From: CBDFNN01 sp965250215
GTDB lineage: Bacteria > Bacteroidota > Rhodothermia > Rhodothermales > DATKEJ01
Length of the DNA: 64,000 bases
Assembly (NCBI GenBank): GCA_965250215.1
Contig: CBDFNN010000004.1
Coordinates: 1,612,001 to 1,676,000, forward strand
Direction: 5' to 3'
Under the pieces are notes generated by a model. The model worked only from the letters and a program-made list of their open reading frames with translations, was not told the DNA's origin and made no database searches. Positions 1-8,834 of the stretch are shown piece by piece. Both the position numbers and the translations under genes were made by a program. The stretch's first letter is position 1; each line of letters begins with the position of its first letter.

Positions 1-282
1 ATCAAATGGACCAAGGATGCTACCGATATAGCAGGTGGTGTTCTTAACTCAGAATCAGGACAAGCCGCCGTTCCTTTTCAGGCAGGCTATTTGGCTGATA
101 TTGTCCCCGATCCTGTAAAAGATTCAGGCCTTGGTCTTCTGAGGGATACCGCTTATGATAATTGGCGTGAAGTGACTTTAGCCGTTTCGGAGGATCATGG
201 AGCGGGTCAATTGGACTTCTTAATTGACAGCGAGGAATCTGGCTGGGTCGTGGAGATAGACTGGATTCGGTTCAATCGGTAG
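1..282 (+). CDS. C-terminal end of a carbohydrate-binding-module-like protein (5' truncated)
   Basis: The frame is open from base 1 to the TAG at 280-282, so only the last 93 residues are visible. The end reads WVVEIDWIRFNR. A terminal (L/I)DWIRF strand after alternating hydrophobic strands is typical of family 6/35-like carbohydrate-binding modules at the ends of secreted glycoside hydrolases and related proteins. No catalytic part is visible, so the enzyme class is unknown. A degenerate heptad repeat begins at the stop codon. The family call rests on the final strand only. Confidence 0.6.
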   Translation: MKWTKDATDIAGGVLNSESGQAAVPFQAGYLADIVPDPVKDSGLGLLRDTAYDNWREVTLAVSEDHGAGQLDFLIDSEESGWVVEIDWIRFNR

Positions 283-368
283 TCCTTAGTCATTTGTAGT
301 TAATTGTCGAAAGTTTAAGACACGTTTCACCGACCAAGCACTAAGGACCATTGACCAATGACTAACTA
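280..368. repeat. Degenerate heptanucleotide repeats between convergent stop codons
   Basis: Two blocks of 7-bp units fill the gap between convergent genes. The left block (280-307) reads TAGTCCT, TAGTCAT, TTGTAGT, TAATTGT and includes the stop codon of the plus-strand gene. The right block (332-366) reads GACCAAG, CACTAAG, GACCATT, GACCAAT, GACTAAC and reaches the stop codon of the minus-strand gene. The blocks are roughly inverted relative to each other: AGTCCTTAGT at 281-290 can pair with ACTAAGGACC at 340-349 with one mismatch. Confidence 0.75.
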
Positions 369-1268
369 CTGGAGTTGCCAGACATCTACCCTGTTCAAAT
401 CGATGTAAGGGACGGCTATCCGATTTCTCTGTGTGTCCACTCCTATATCGGCGGGTTTACCTGCTGTTTTGATAATGGCAGTATCAACACCGTCATTGAA
501 TCGATAGATCAAGGAGTCCATTTGACTTGCAAGCAGAATACCTTTTTCAGTTATTTCGATACCATCGATAAATCCGCCAGTTAGCGTTGTTAATGTGTCG
601 ACGGTTCCGGAAAGACTGAGAGTAGGAAGCGCCTTGTTGATACCTTTCCAAGGGCCGAGTACTAAATTATTATTGATTCTATTCCAGGTAATGCCATTTG
701 GGTTAATTAGATGAGGTCCGTCTTGAAATACAGTGGCTGAACCGTCCTCGATTCGATAGACTGCGGACCTAGCATGATCCGTCACGTAGAGAACGCCCTC
801 TGGAGTGGCAGTGATATCGTTCGGAAACTGAGCGCCTAATGAACTAAGATCGACGAAGTGAGATTGATCTCCTGTGATCCTATTGAAGCCATGAATTCCG
901 TTCTGATCGCAAGCCCATAGAATATCGCCGACGATGACCATGCCACGGGGACCATGCATTGGATGTTCATCGCTTCCAGTCATGAATTCGAGGCTCTCAA
1001 TACTTCCTTCAGATCCGATTTTCGAAATGAATCCGTTGGCATCGTCATTGGGTGAGCCATTGAAATTCGATACGAAATAAACATCCTGGCCGGGATCGTA
1101 TCGGACAGCTTCGGGACCCGCTAAACCCTCGATGGAAAAGAGAATATCTTCTTCTGCCTGAACTATCGGATTATTGGCCATCTCTGCCTCTTCAGTATTT
1201 TTACTCTGGTTAGAGCAAGAAAGATTAATAAGAAGGGGGAGAAGGACTAGTGAGGAAATGAACTTCAT
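366..1268 (-). CDS. SMP-30/gluconolactonase-like beta-propeller lipoprotein
   Basis: A 300-residue protein beginning MKFISSLVLLPLLINLSC, a lipoprotein-like signal with a relaxed lipobox ending at Cys18. I chose the ATG at 1268 because the longer frame back to 1337 only adds a Ser/Phe-rich stretch before this signal. The body has propeller-like repeats such as GPRGMVIVGDILWACDQNG and FPNDITATPEGVLYVTD, the latter being the usual SMP-30/NHL pattern around a metal-ligand Asn/Asp. Members hydrolyse lactones or act as sugar-binding propellers; the substrate here is unknown. It is probably anchored in the periplasm or outer membrane. The downstream gap is a heptad repeat and the upstream neighbour is a sortilin-like gene on the same strand. 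Confidence 0.75.
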   Translation of the reverse strand: MKFISSLVLLPLLINLSCSNQSKNTEEAEMANNPIVQAEEDILFSIEGLAGPEAVRYDPGQDVYFVSNFNGSPNDDANGFISKIGSEGSIESLEFMTGSDEHPMHGPRGMVIVGDILWACDQNGIHGFNRITGDQSHFVDLSSLGAQFPNDITATPEGVLYVTDHARSAVYRIEDGSATVFQDGPHLINPNGITWNRINNNLVLGPWKGINKALPTLSLSGTVDTLTTLTGGFIDGIEITEKGILLASQMDSLIYRFNDGVDTAIIKTAGKPADIGVDTQRNRIAVPYIDLNRVDVWQLQ

Positions 1269-1369
1269 GAAAACACTTTTAGATAAGGAGTGAGGTGATG
1301 AAAAGAGACTCCAAAAGGGAGTAGAAATGAAGGTCATCGAATTAAATCAAAGACCCTCAACCCGATGTC

Positions 1370-4300
1370 TTATTCAATGATCGATGGAGCACCTGTTTTT
1401 TCAAGATCTCTCGACAAGCGAGAAAGAAGACTGTCGAAGGAAGAAAGATCGGCCTTTAGATTGGCGAGCTCTAGCTTCGCTGTTTCAACGGTCTGTTTCT
1501 GCAACTCCGTAGGTCCATAAGTCGTGCCGAGTCCACGGATGCCGGCAGATGATCGGCTTCTTGGGGAGGGTGGATTTCGCTCTCCGATTTCAGATTTTGA
1601 GGGGGAACCAGACATCTTTGTCCTGACTGCTATCAATTGTTGCATCGCCTCATAGATGGCAGTGGAAAGTTCGCTTGAAGGATTGCTAGCTCGGGAGTGG
1701 GCCAGTTGGATAGCATCGAGACGATCTTGGTATCCAGACATCTGATCGCTGAACAAGGCAAGCTCTTCTTGGAAAGCTTCCATTTCTACGCGATAAGCAG
1801 CTATCTCTTCTGGTGATCCTCCTTTCAAAGTTGGCTCGTAGAGAGGCACGACATTGAAATTCACGGGCTCTGAAAGTTGAGTCTCAATTCCTTTCGATGT
1901 TCTCACGAGAGTGGCGGAGTATTGTCCAGGTGTTGCAAGAAAGCCGTTGTTACCTGGAGTCTCGCCTTCCTTTATTGGAGCTTTGGAAAGGTACCTGAGA
2001 TTCCAAGCTGCTCGATGAATTCCAGATCCAGTTTTTCCTTTGACTCTGTTGATAAGGGATCCGTTTGTGTCTTTGATTAAAATCTCGACCGTGTCTTTGA
2101 CTTCATTCTTCTCGGCGTCCAAGGCCTCCCAACCAGGGAAGGTCAATTCTCCTGATTCTTTGGCATCATTTTCCGCTTTCTTTCGAATGCTTTTCAAATT
2201 CTTAGATCCCTCCTTTATGTAGTAAGTCAGAATGGCACCAAAGGGAGGATTTGGCGCTTCGTAGTGTCCTGCACCTTGTGATCCACCGTGCACGTTTCGT
2301 GGTCTAAAGAGCTGAGCGTCTTTGATTGAAAATAGCTGTCCGTCTTCGCCAAGAGTATTTGCGTTGACTTCTCTCAGGGGGCTATAATCGTCAAGAATGA
2401 AAAATCCACGACCAAAGGACGCTGCTACTACATCGTTCTCGCGTTTCTGAATCGTAATGTCTCGAAATGCAATGTTGGCTGTTGAGTTTACCTTTTTCCA
2501 ATCATCTCCTCCGTCCAGAGTGAAGTAGATGCCAAACTCTGTTGCCAGAAACATGATGTTGGGATCAACATGATCTTGCACAATTCGCCAAACAAGAGTT
2601 CTATCTGGAATGCCATCTGCTAGGGATGTCCAAGATTGACCTCGATCCGACGACTTGATTAGATAAGGTTGGAAATCGCCATACTTATGATTGTCCAGCG
2701 CGGCGTAAACGGTATTGGCGTCGTGTAAGTCTGCGTAGAGATTGTTTACGAAGGCCGTAGCAGGAATTCCTGCGATGCTCCCGACCTCAATCTTTGTCCA
2801 AGTTCCCCCATCGTCTTCGCTGACCTGGATAATTCCGTCATCTGTTCCGGCATAGACTAGTCCGGCTTGAACAGGGGATTCCGCTAGAGATGATATCGTG
2901 TTGTAAACGGACATGGCAGGTAGGTCCCATGCGTTGTCCCAGCTTTGGACTCCGCCCATGATAGGGAGTTCAAATCGTTCCTGATCTCGTGTCAGATCCT
3001 CTGAAATAGCGGTCCAAGAATCTCCACGGTTTATAGACTTCCATACTCTGTAAGATGCGAAGTAGAGTGTGGCTGGATCGTGGGGGCTAATGACAATTGG
3101 GCCGTCCCAGTTGAATCTCTCATACTTTTCTCCGGCACCTGACTGAGGTTGGATCGAAATTGGCTCACCGGTTACCAGGTCAATTCGGTATAGACCACCT
3201 TGTTGAGTTTCGGCATAAACGATGTTTGGATTTCCAGGCTCGACAGCGGATTGATGTCCGTCCGCGAAGAGGGTCTTGAACCAGTCGGCATTTCGAATTC
3301 CATGCTGATTGTCCGTTCTCGATGGACCCCCGTGAGAGCCGTTGTCTTGGGTGCCTCCAAAGATATTGTAGAAAGGGAGGGCGTCGTCAACGGCGACTTT
3401 GTAGTACTGCGTGATCGGGAGGTTGTCTATAAATCTCCAATTCTCTGCACCGTCCAATGACTCAAAGAGGCCTCCATCTGATCCGACGAGCAAATAGTCA
3501 GGATCATCTGGCCGGAAAGCGATTGCATGATTATCCGAGTGCTTCTTCGACTCTTTCATGCTTTTGAATGTCGCTCCGTAATCTGTGGATACGAGAGTTC
3601 TGACATTCATGAGATAAAGCGTGCCCTCAGCGTGAGGAGTGGTATAGAGTTCTTGGTAATAGTGAGGTCCGGTTCCACCTGCAACGGTATCTGACATCTT
3701 TTTCCAAGAACCTGCACGATTGTCTGACATATAGACCGCGCCAGTTTTTCGTTGAAGTTCAATAGCTGCGAAGAGTTGATCCGGATTGTGATAGGAAATG
3801 GCCAAACCGATCTTTCCCAGATTTCCGCCGGGGATTCCAGATTGGGATTTGATCCACGTCAATCCTCCGTCTGTACTTTTGTGGATTGCCGTTCCTGGCC
3901 CTCCACCAAGATAGTTTGCGACAGTACGATGCCGTTGCCAAGTGGCTGCGTAAAGCACCATCGGATCCCTTGGATCCATTACGATGTCTGTTGCTCCGAC
4001 CCATTCATCATCTCCCAGGGTTTTGGTCCATGTCTCACCACCATCTGTGGTTTTGTAGACTCCTCTTTCGCCACCGGAGCTCCATAGGGGGCCTTGGGCA
4101 GCAACCCATACTACATCGGAATTGTCTGGATGGACGATGATGGTTGAAAGGTGCTCACTGTCTTTGAGCCCCATGTTTCTCCAAGACTGTCCGCCGTCAG
4201 AGCTTTTGTAGATGCCGTCACCATAGGCAACATGCCGGCCACCGACGTTTTCGCCTGTCCCTACCCAGATGGTGTTTGGGTTTCGAGGGTCAAGGGCGAT

Positions 4301-4585
4301 GGAGCCGGTCGAATAGGAGGTCTCTCCATCAAAAAGAGACTTCCAAGTGATGCCTGCATTTTCTGTCTTCCATACACCTCCTGAACCTACTGCGACGTAC
4401 CAAATGTTGTTGTCTTCTGGGTGGATCGCGATATCTGCAATTCTACCTGAAGTAAATGCTGGTCCGATATTCCGGAGCTTGAGTCCTGAGAAACTGGTGG
4501 AGTCTACGACGTTGACTTGGGCCTGAAGACCTTGTGAGAATAGTAAAAGACAAAAAGAAACTGTAAGGAATAATATTCGGGACAT
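1370..4585 (-). CDS. Secreted sortilin/VPS10-type BNR-repeat protein
   Basis: A 1071-residue protein with signal peptide MSRILFLTVSFCLLLFSQGLQAQ. At least nine Asp-box/BNR repeats of the form S-x-D-G-G-x-T-W are spread over about residues 60-700 (for example SSDGGQSW, TTDGGETW, STDGGLTW, SEDDGGTW), indicating one or two large beta-propellers of the sortilin_N/VPS10 class. The last 300 residues hold a helical, charged segment with coiled-coil character. In Bacteroidota these proteins are exported; annotated roles range from glycosidase-like to protein binding, and none can be fixed here. A paralogue of 949 residues lies at 18710-21559. No YPNPFNP-type T9SS domain is present, unlike several neighbours. 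Confidence 0.85.
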   Translation of the reverse strand: MSRILFLTVSFCLLLFSQGLQAQVNVVDSTSFSGLKLRNIGPAFTSGRIADIAIHPEDNNIWYVAVGSGGVWKTENAGITWKSLFDGETSYSTGSIALDPRNPNTIWVGTGENVGGRHVAYGDGIYKSSDGGQSWRNMGLKDSEHLSTIIVHPDNSDVVWVAAQGPLWSSGGERGVYKTTDGGETWTKTLGDDEWVGATDIVMDPRDPMVLYAATWQRHRTVANYLGGGPGTAIHKSTDGGLTWIKSQSGIPGGNLGKIGLAISYHNPDQLFAAIELQRKTGAVYMSDNRAGSWKKMSDTVAGGTGPHYYQELYTTPHAEGTLYLMNVRTLVSTDYGATFKSMKESKKHSDNHAIAFRPDDPDYLLVGSDGGLFESLDGAENWRFIDNLPITQYYKVAVDDALPFYNIFGGTQDNGSHGGPSRTDNQHGIRNADWFKTLFADGHQSAVEPGNPNIVYAETQQGGLYRIDLVTGEPISIQPQSGAGEKYERFNWDGPIVISPHDPATLYFASYRVWKSINRGDSWTAISEDLTRDQERFELPIMGGVQSWDNAWDLPAMSVYNTISSLAESPVQAGLVYAGTDDGIIQVSEDDGGTWTKIEVGSIAGIPATAFVNNLYADLHDANTVYAALDNHKYGDFQPYLIKSSDRGQSWTSLADGIPDRTLVWRIVQDHVDPNIMFLATEFGIYFTLDGGDDWKKVNSTANIAFRDITIQKRENDVVAASFGRGFFILDDYSPLREVNANTLGEDGQLFSIKDAQLFRPRNVHGGSQGAGHYEAPNPPFGAILTYYIKEGSKNLKSIRKKAENDAKESGELTFPGWEALDAEKNEVKDTVEILIKDTNGSLINRVKGKTGSGIHRAAWNLRYLSKAPIKEGETPGNNGFLATPGQYSATLVRTSKGIETQLSEPVNFNVVPLYEPTLKGGSPEEIAAYRVEMEAFQEELALFSDQMSGYQDRLDAIQLAHSRASNPSSELSTAIYEAMQQLIAVRTKMSGSPSKSEIGERNPPSPRSRSSAGIRGLGTTYGPTELQKQTVETAKLELANLKADLSSFDSLLSRLSRDLEKTGAPSIIE

Positions 4586-4743
4586 TCAGAATTGGGTTAA
4601 TTCTAGGGAATGTATGTAGGACAGAATGAAGGGACAAGAGTTGAGATTCTTGTGGGTAGCTATTGCAGTATGAAATTACTATATAATTGGACCGAGACAT
4701 GCCTAGGTGCTTGTCAGCTGGGGTACTACCGGTTCAGATAAAT

Positions 4744-4779
4744 ATGACCACAATGACCACAATGACCACAATGACAACG
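4744..4779 (+). repeat. Tandem 9-bp repeat carrying four in-frame ATG codons at a gene start
   Basis: ATGACCACA occurs three times in tandem (4744-4770), followed by the variant ATGACAACG (4771-4779). The unit is in frame with the LamG protein, giving (Met-Thr-Thr)4 before the hydrophobic signal core. Any of the four ATGs could initiate translation. Confidence 0.9.
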
Positions 4780-6603
4780 AGATTATTGATAATCGGATTG
4801 ACACTTCTCTTGACAGCAAGTGATATGTATGCGCAAAACGAACGAACAACGCTGTCCTATGATGGATCTGGGGACTATGTCAGTCTGGGAGACGTGCTCA
4901 ACGATGTGACAATTCCGTTTACCTTGGAATTTTGGGCAAAGGTAAAGAACGTTCCAGATCATACTTATCCATTTAGATCAGATGATCCTCAGGGGCCGCT
5001 TATTCATGCAGGTTTCTGGATGACAGTTGGATCGGGAAATGAGGTGACAGTACACATCGGGAATAACGAAGGAGGAGGAATGGAGGACCGCAAGGCAAAA
5101 AGGGCATTTACTTCAGATCTGACTGACCGTTGGCATCATTTCGCTGGGGTGATCAATTCGGCAAGCTCCATGAATATTTTTGTAGATGGTGTAGATATTG
5201 GGGGAGTGTATGAGGGAGGAGCAAGTTCGATGGTCCACAACAATGCGCCTGCGCATATTGGATCTAGAACTCTCGATAGGTTCTACTATGAAGGTGAGAT
5301 TGATGAAGTGCGAGTTTGGAATAAAGCAAAAACGGCAGTCGAAGTCAGAACTGATATGTTCAGGCAGATCGATCCCATTTCCCAACCCACATTAGAGGGC
5401 TACTGGCAGTTTCGAGAAGGTATGGGGCAAAGGCTCGGTGATATCAGCTCGAATTTCTATGACGGGATATTAGGCGGGGATATTTCTGTGCAAGATTCTG
5501 ATCCAAGTTGGGCCTTCTCGGGTTCGCCTATTGGTTTTAATTCATGCCTTGGAAATCGAAGCGATGTAGTTGGAGTATGGAGGGTAAAAAATCAAGCTAA
5601 TTCTTCTGGACTCGGTGTTGAAAACCTCGGAATGGTGCAGGATCTTGGGGATTGGGTGATTTTTGGCAATAACAACAGATTTACTCCTGGATACACATTG
5701 GGTGACACAGAGTCTCCTGTGACGGCGCGTTGGAATAGGCACTGGTGCATTGATTTCTCTGACGAAGAGCCTGTGGAGGGTGGTTCAGTTTCTTTGACTT
5801 TTGATTATTCCGATGCAGGATTTTCTTCAACAATCCCTGAACTTGCAAATGTTCGCCTGGTCCGGATTCAGGAGTCTACGGGTGTTTTTGAAATAGTGGG
5901 AGATGGGACGGGGGCACCGTTGGTCGCTAGTATCTCGGATGATCAGGTGAAGTTTATCATTGAACCCAGCTCGGCGCAGGGGCTTCTTGATCAATTTCAA
6001 ACACTGGATGGAGTATATACTCTCGGTGTATTGCAGGTACCATTACCTGTTGAGCTTAGTAGCTTCGAAGGTCATTCGAAGGGAAGGGAGGTTTTTCTAA
6101 ATTGGCAAACGTTAAGTGAAACTAACAATGCCGGATTTGAGGTTGAATATTCCAGGGGATCCGAATTTGAGTCCCTTACTTGGGTCGAGGGAGTAGGCAC
6201 ATCGACCGAAGTGAACTCTTATTCTTTCGCTCACCAGTTTGAAAGTCCAGGTCTATACTTTCTGCGCTTAAAGCAGGTTGATTACGATGGGACTTATGCC
6301 TTTAGCGAAGCTCTCGATATTTTTGTAGATGTCCCTGACGGAATATACCTGGAAGGGGTTTATCCAAACCCAGTAACTTACGGAAAGGTTGAGATTGACG
6401 TTGTTCATCAAGACGATATTCAAGTGGATATTTGCATTTATGATATCGCTGGTAGAGAAATTGAGATATTCCCGTCCGTCTCGCGCTTGGGTTCAAAAAC
6501 TAAATTCGAGATTCCGACTTCAAATCTCAGTTCTGGTATTTATCTGGCTGAAATTAGATCGGGAGAAATATCGAAGATGACAAAATTTATCGTTTCAAAT
6601 TAA
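4744..6603 (+). CDS. LamG-domain secreted protein with T9SS type A sorting domain
   Basis: About 619 residues counted from the first ATG of the repeat. The signal segment is MTTRLLIIGLTLLLTASDMYAQ. Residues about 35-230 form a concanavalin/LamG-type fold, with strands such as FTLEFWAKVKN and IDEVRVWNKAKT. A middle domain (about 260-430) is unassigned. From about residue 435 comes the LPVELSSF...FEVEYS linker domain that also occurs in the four P-domain proteins near 56-62 kb. The last 75 residues (VYPNPVTYGKVEI...IYDIAGREI) are a T9SS type A sorting domain, so the protein should cross the outer membrane through the Por system and be cleaved or anchored there. A longer frame begins at 4687 but lacks a signal-like start. 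Confidence 0.85.
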   Translation: MTTMTTMTTMTTRLLIIGLTLLLTASDMYAQNERTTLSYDGSGDYVSLGDVLNDVTIPFTLEFWAKVKNVPDHTYPFRSDDPQGPLIHAGFWMTVGSGNEVTVHIGNNEGGGMEDRKAKRAFTSDLTDRWHHFAGVINSASSMNIFVDGVDIGGVYEGGASSMVHNNAPAHIGSRTLDRFYYEGEIDEVRVWNKAKTAVEVRTDMFRQIDPISQPTLEGYWQFREGMGQRLGDISSNFYDGILGGDISVQDSDPSWAFSGSPIGFNSCLGNRSDVVGVWRVKNQANSSGLGVENLGMVQDLGDWVIFGNNNRFTPGYTLGDTESPVTARWNRHWCIDFSDEEPVEGGSVSLTFDYSDAGFSSTIPELANVRLVRIQESTGVFEIVGDGTGAPLVASISDDQVKFIIEPSSAQGLLDQFQTLDGVYTLGVLQVPLPVELSSFEGHSKGREVFLNWQTLSETNNAGFEVEYSRGSEFESLTWVEGVGTSTEVNSYSFAHQFESPGLYFLRLKQVDYDGTYAFSEALDIFVDVPDGIYLEGVYPNPVTYGKVEIDVVHQDDIQVDICIYDIAGREIEIFPSVSRLGSKTKFEIPTSNLSSGIYLAEIRSGEISKMTKFIVSN

Positions 6604-6621
6604 AATCGTCAACGCTCCATA

Positions 6622-7329
6622 ATGGCTCATCCACTTTTTAAGATCTACAACTTTATCGGCGGGAAATATCTCGCGCCTCTATTGGATAGAGAGCAAGTTA
6701 AGAGACCCTTCCCAGAGATAAATGAAAGACCTCTGGAATACGCCTTTGCGATCAAGCACCTACAAGAATTATGCACGGGTCCCATCTTGGATATTGGACC
6801 GGGTCTTTCATCTTGGCCACATTTGCTTTCAATCTGTGGTTACGAGGTTGTGGCTGTAGATAAAATAGACGGATATTGGAGTAGTTTTTTTAACCGACAC
6901 TACAAAGTATTAAGCGACGACATCACGAAGCTCAATCTAAAGCGCAAATTTCAGTTTGTATCTTGTCTGAGTACTCTCGAGCATATACCTGATCATCGTG
7001 CAGCGGTCAAGGGCATGCATGACGCTCTTGAGAAAGATGGATATCTGATCATAACGGTGCCATACAACGAGAATACCTACCATCCTAATGTTTACGAGCA
7101 TGCGAATGCGGGATATGGACATGGAGCCAACTACATCGCCCAGGTTTATTCAAGGAATGAGATAGATCAATGGTTATCTGATACCTCATTAACTATCGTT
7201 TCGCAGACTTACAATCGAGTATTCACCGGAGAGCTGTGGACTATGGGAGAGAAAATCATACCAAGCGTCCAAGTGGATAAGGATCAACTGCATCAGCACA
7301 CTTGCCTTCTATTGCAGCGAACAAGTTAG
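6622..7329 (+). CDS. Class I SAM-dependent methyltransferase
   Basis: 235 residues. GPILDIGPGLSSWPHLLS is the SAM-binding motif I (about residues 50-68), followed by VVAVDKIDG (motif II acidic end) and LSTLEHIPDHRAAVKGM, the usual post-II region of small-molecule methyltransferases, then LEKDGYLIITVPY. The substrate cannot be told. It starts 18 bases after the T9SS gene and may be cotranscribed with it, although the functions have no obvious link. It ends convergently with mltG, 37 bases away. Confidence 0.8.
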   Translation: MAHPLFKIYNFIGGKYLAPLLDREQVKRPFPEINERPLEYAFAIKHLQELCTGPILDIGPGLSSWPHLLSICGYEVVAVDKIDGYWSSFFNRHYKVLSDDITKLNLKRKFQFVSCLSTLEHIPDHRAAVKGMHDALEKDGYLIITVPYNENTYHPNVYEHANAGYGHGANYIAQVYSRNEIDQWLSDTSLTIVSQTYNRVFTGELWTMGEKIIPSVQVDKDQLHQHTCLLLQRTS

Positions 7330-7366
7330 TTCTGACTTTGCGAGGAAGGTCGCCAGAAAACTTTTC

Positions 7367-8398
7367 TTAACCTTCAGATTGCTGCCTTCTTCGTACGCGC
7401 ATCATTGCACGGTACTCACGGGCGGCCCGATTGTGCTCCGTCAGAGACTTCGAGAATCTATGTGTACCATCTCCGTTGGCAACGAAGTACAGAAAGCTGT
7501 GCTGCTCGGGGTTGAGTACAGCCTTGATTGAAGCAGGAGAGGGATTGTTGATTGGTCCGGGAGGCAGACCGTCGATCTGATAGGTATTGAATGGCGAGTC
7601 AAATTCGTAATCCTTGAAGAGGAGTCGTCTCATGCGACCACCATCTTTCTGGATCAGCGCATATTGCACCGTAGGGTCGGCTTGAAGACGCATTCTTCGT
7701 TTCAAGCGATTTAGATAGACACCCGCAATTCGAGCCTTTTCCTCATCAAGGCGAGCTTCCCATTCTACAATTGAAGCCATGCGAATGACCTCGTCTCTGT
7801 TAAGATCGACCTCCATGCTGGCGTTCTTGGCTTCACGTTCGAAAAAAGATTTAGACTCTCGGTGAAGCCTTTTAATAACGGATTTTTCATCGCTAGCCCA
7901 ATAGATTTGATAGGTCTCCGGTAGGAGATGTCCAAAGACGTGCAGCTCATCTGTTCCCAGTTCTTCGAGCAGCGCGGGGTCACGCAATGCCTCTCTGAAA
8001 AGTGTAGAGTCGATATCCAAGTCACGCCGAAGGACCGCTGCGACAACTCCTGCTCGAGTACCAGGGGGGATCGTGACCTTGATAGGAGTTTGAAGACCTT
8101 TTCTAATCCGGTCAAGGATGTCGTAGACAGAAATGCCAGATTCAAAACTGTAGTGGCCAGGCTTTATCTGCTTTCGCCATCCACTTGCTGTTGCAAAAAG
8201 CTCGAATCCGACGCTGCTGCCGAGAATTTCTGCATCGTTAAGAAGCTCTTGAGTCTCACTGAAGCTGGTCCCTGGGGGAATTTTTACAGATCGTTCTCCT
8301 TCATAGTCTGGAGTGCTGGATGCATAGCGAATTTGATATACAAAGAAGCCGAGGACTACTATTCCAAGTAGGAAAAAAGAGAAGAGGAATTTTTTCAT
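7367..8398 (-). CDS. mltG: Endolytic peptidoglycan transglycosylase MltG (YceG-like)
   Basis: 343 residues, the normal length for the family. The N-terminal anchor MKKFLFSFFLLGIVVLGFFVYQ places the enzyme on the periplasmic face of the inner membrane. The LysM-like subdomain (about 35-115) precedes the catalytic YceG region. IVEWEARLDEEKARIAGVYL carries the catalytic Glu, and LQADPTVQYAL plus PFNTYQIDGLPPGPINNP are signature motifs. MltG cleaves nascent glycan strands and sets their length. It is the last gene of a tight minus-strand group (tsaD, chorismate mutase, mltG), with only 9 bases between it and the chorismate mutase gene. Confidence 0.95.
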   Translation of the reverse strand: MKKFLFSFFLLGIVVLGFFVYQIRYASSTPDYEGERSVKIPPGTSFSETQELLNDAEILGSSVGFELFATASGWRKQIKPGHYSFESGISVYDILDRIRKGLQTPIKVTIPPGTRAGVVAAVLRRDLDIDSTLFREALRDPALLEELGTDELHVFGHLLPETYQIYWASDEKSVIKRLHRESKSFFEREAKNASMEVDLNRDEVIRMASIVEWEARLDEEKARIAGVYLNRLKRRMRLQADPTVQYALIQKDGGRMRRLLFKDYEFDSPFNTYQIDGLPPGPINNPSPASIKAVLNPEQHSFLYFVANGDGTHRFSKSLTEHNRAAREYRAMMRVRRRQQSEG

Positions 8399-8407
8399 AG
8401 AAATGAA

Positions 8408-8797
8408 TCAGGACTCTGAATCGGTCTTGGTCTCACTATCGATATCACTCAGGTGAGATTTTTCTACGGATCGGGTCTCGTCAATGATTCGCTCGAAGAT
8501 TCTTTTGACTGATGGGTCGGGCAAAGGACCCGGGTTACGACCTGCTGCCTTATCGATAACCAGAACTTCTCGTTTGGGCATGTAGACGGGCCATCCATTC
8601 GCATGCTTGATATCCCCAATTGAATTGGCTACTTCCATTCTTTGATTGATCAGGTATAGGATAGCGTGATCGATTTCGTCAATGTTTTTGCGCCATGCTT
8701 CCATTCTCTCTTCAGCACCTTCTGTCAAATCGCCCTCCATGTTCGGGCGCGCGGACCGAAGGGAATTGAGATAATCTTGTAGGATTTTTGGCAACAT
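8408..8797 (-). CDS. Chorismate mutase (AroQ type)
   Basis: 129 residues, all helical. The AroQ signature reads RKNIDEIDHAILYLINQRME followed by IGDIKHANGWPVYMPKRE, with the conserved N-terminal Arg, the Lys in IGDIK and the Arg-Glu pair. It converts chorismate to prephenate, the committed step to Phe/Tyr. The stand-alone length means it is not fused to prephenate dehydratase or DAHP synthase. The first 30 residues are not conserved in the family, so a later start at Met32 (about base 8704) is possible. It is flanked by mltG (9-base gap) and tsaD (37-base gap), so one operon is likely. Confidence 0.85.
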   Translation of the reverse strand: MLPKILQDYLNSLRSARPNMEGDLTEGAEERMEAWRKNIDEIDHAILYLINQRMEVANSIGDIKHANGWPVYMPKREVLVIDKAAGRNPGPLPDPSVKRIFERIIDETRSVEKSHLSDIDSETKTDSES

Positions 8798-8834
8798 AGT
8801 GGTGTCTCTCTGAGAAAACCGAAGGGTTGGTTTT

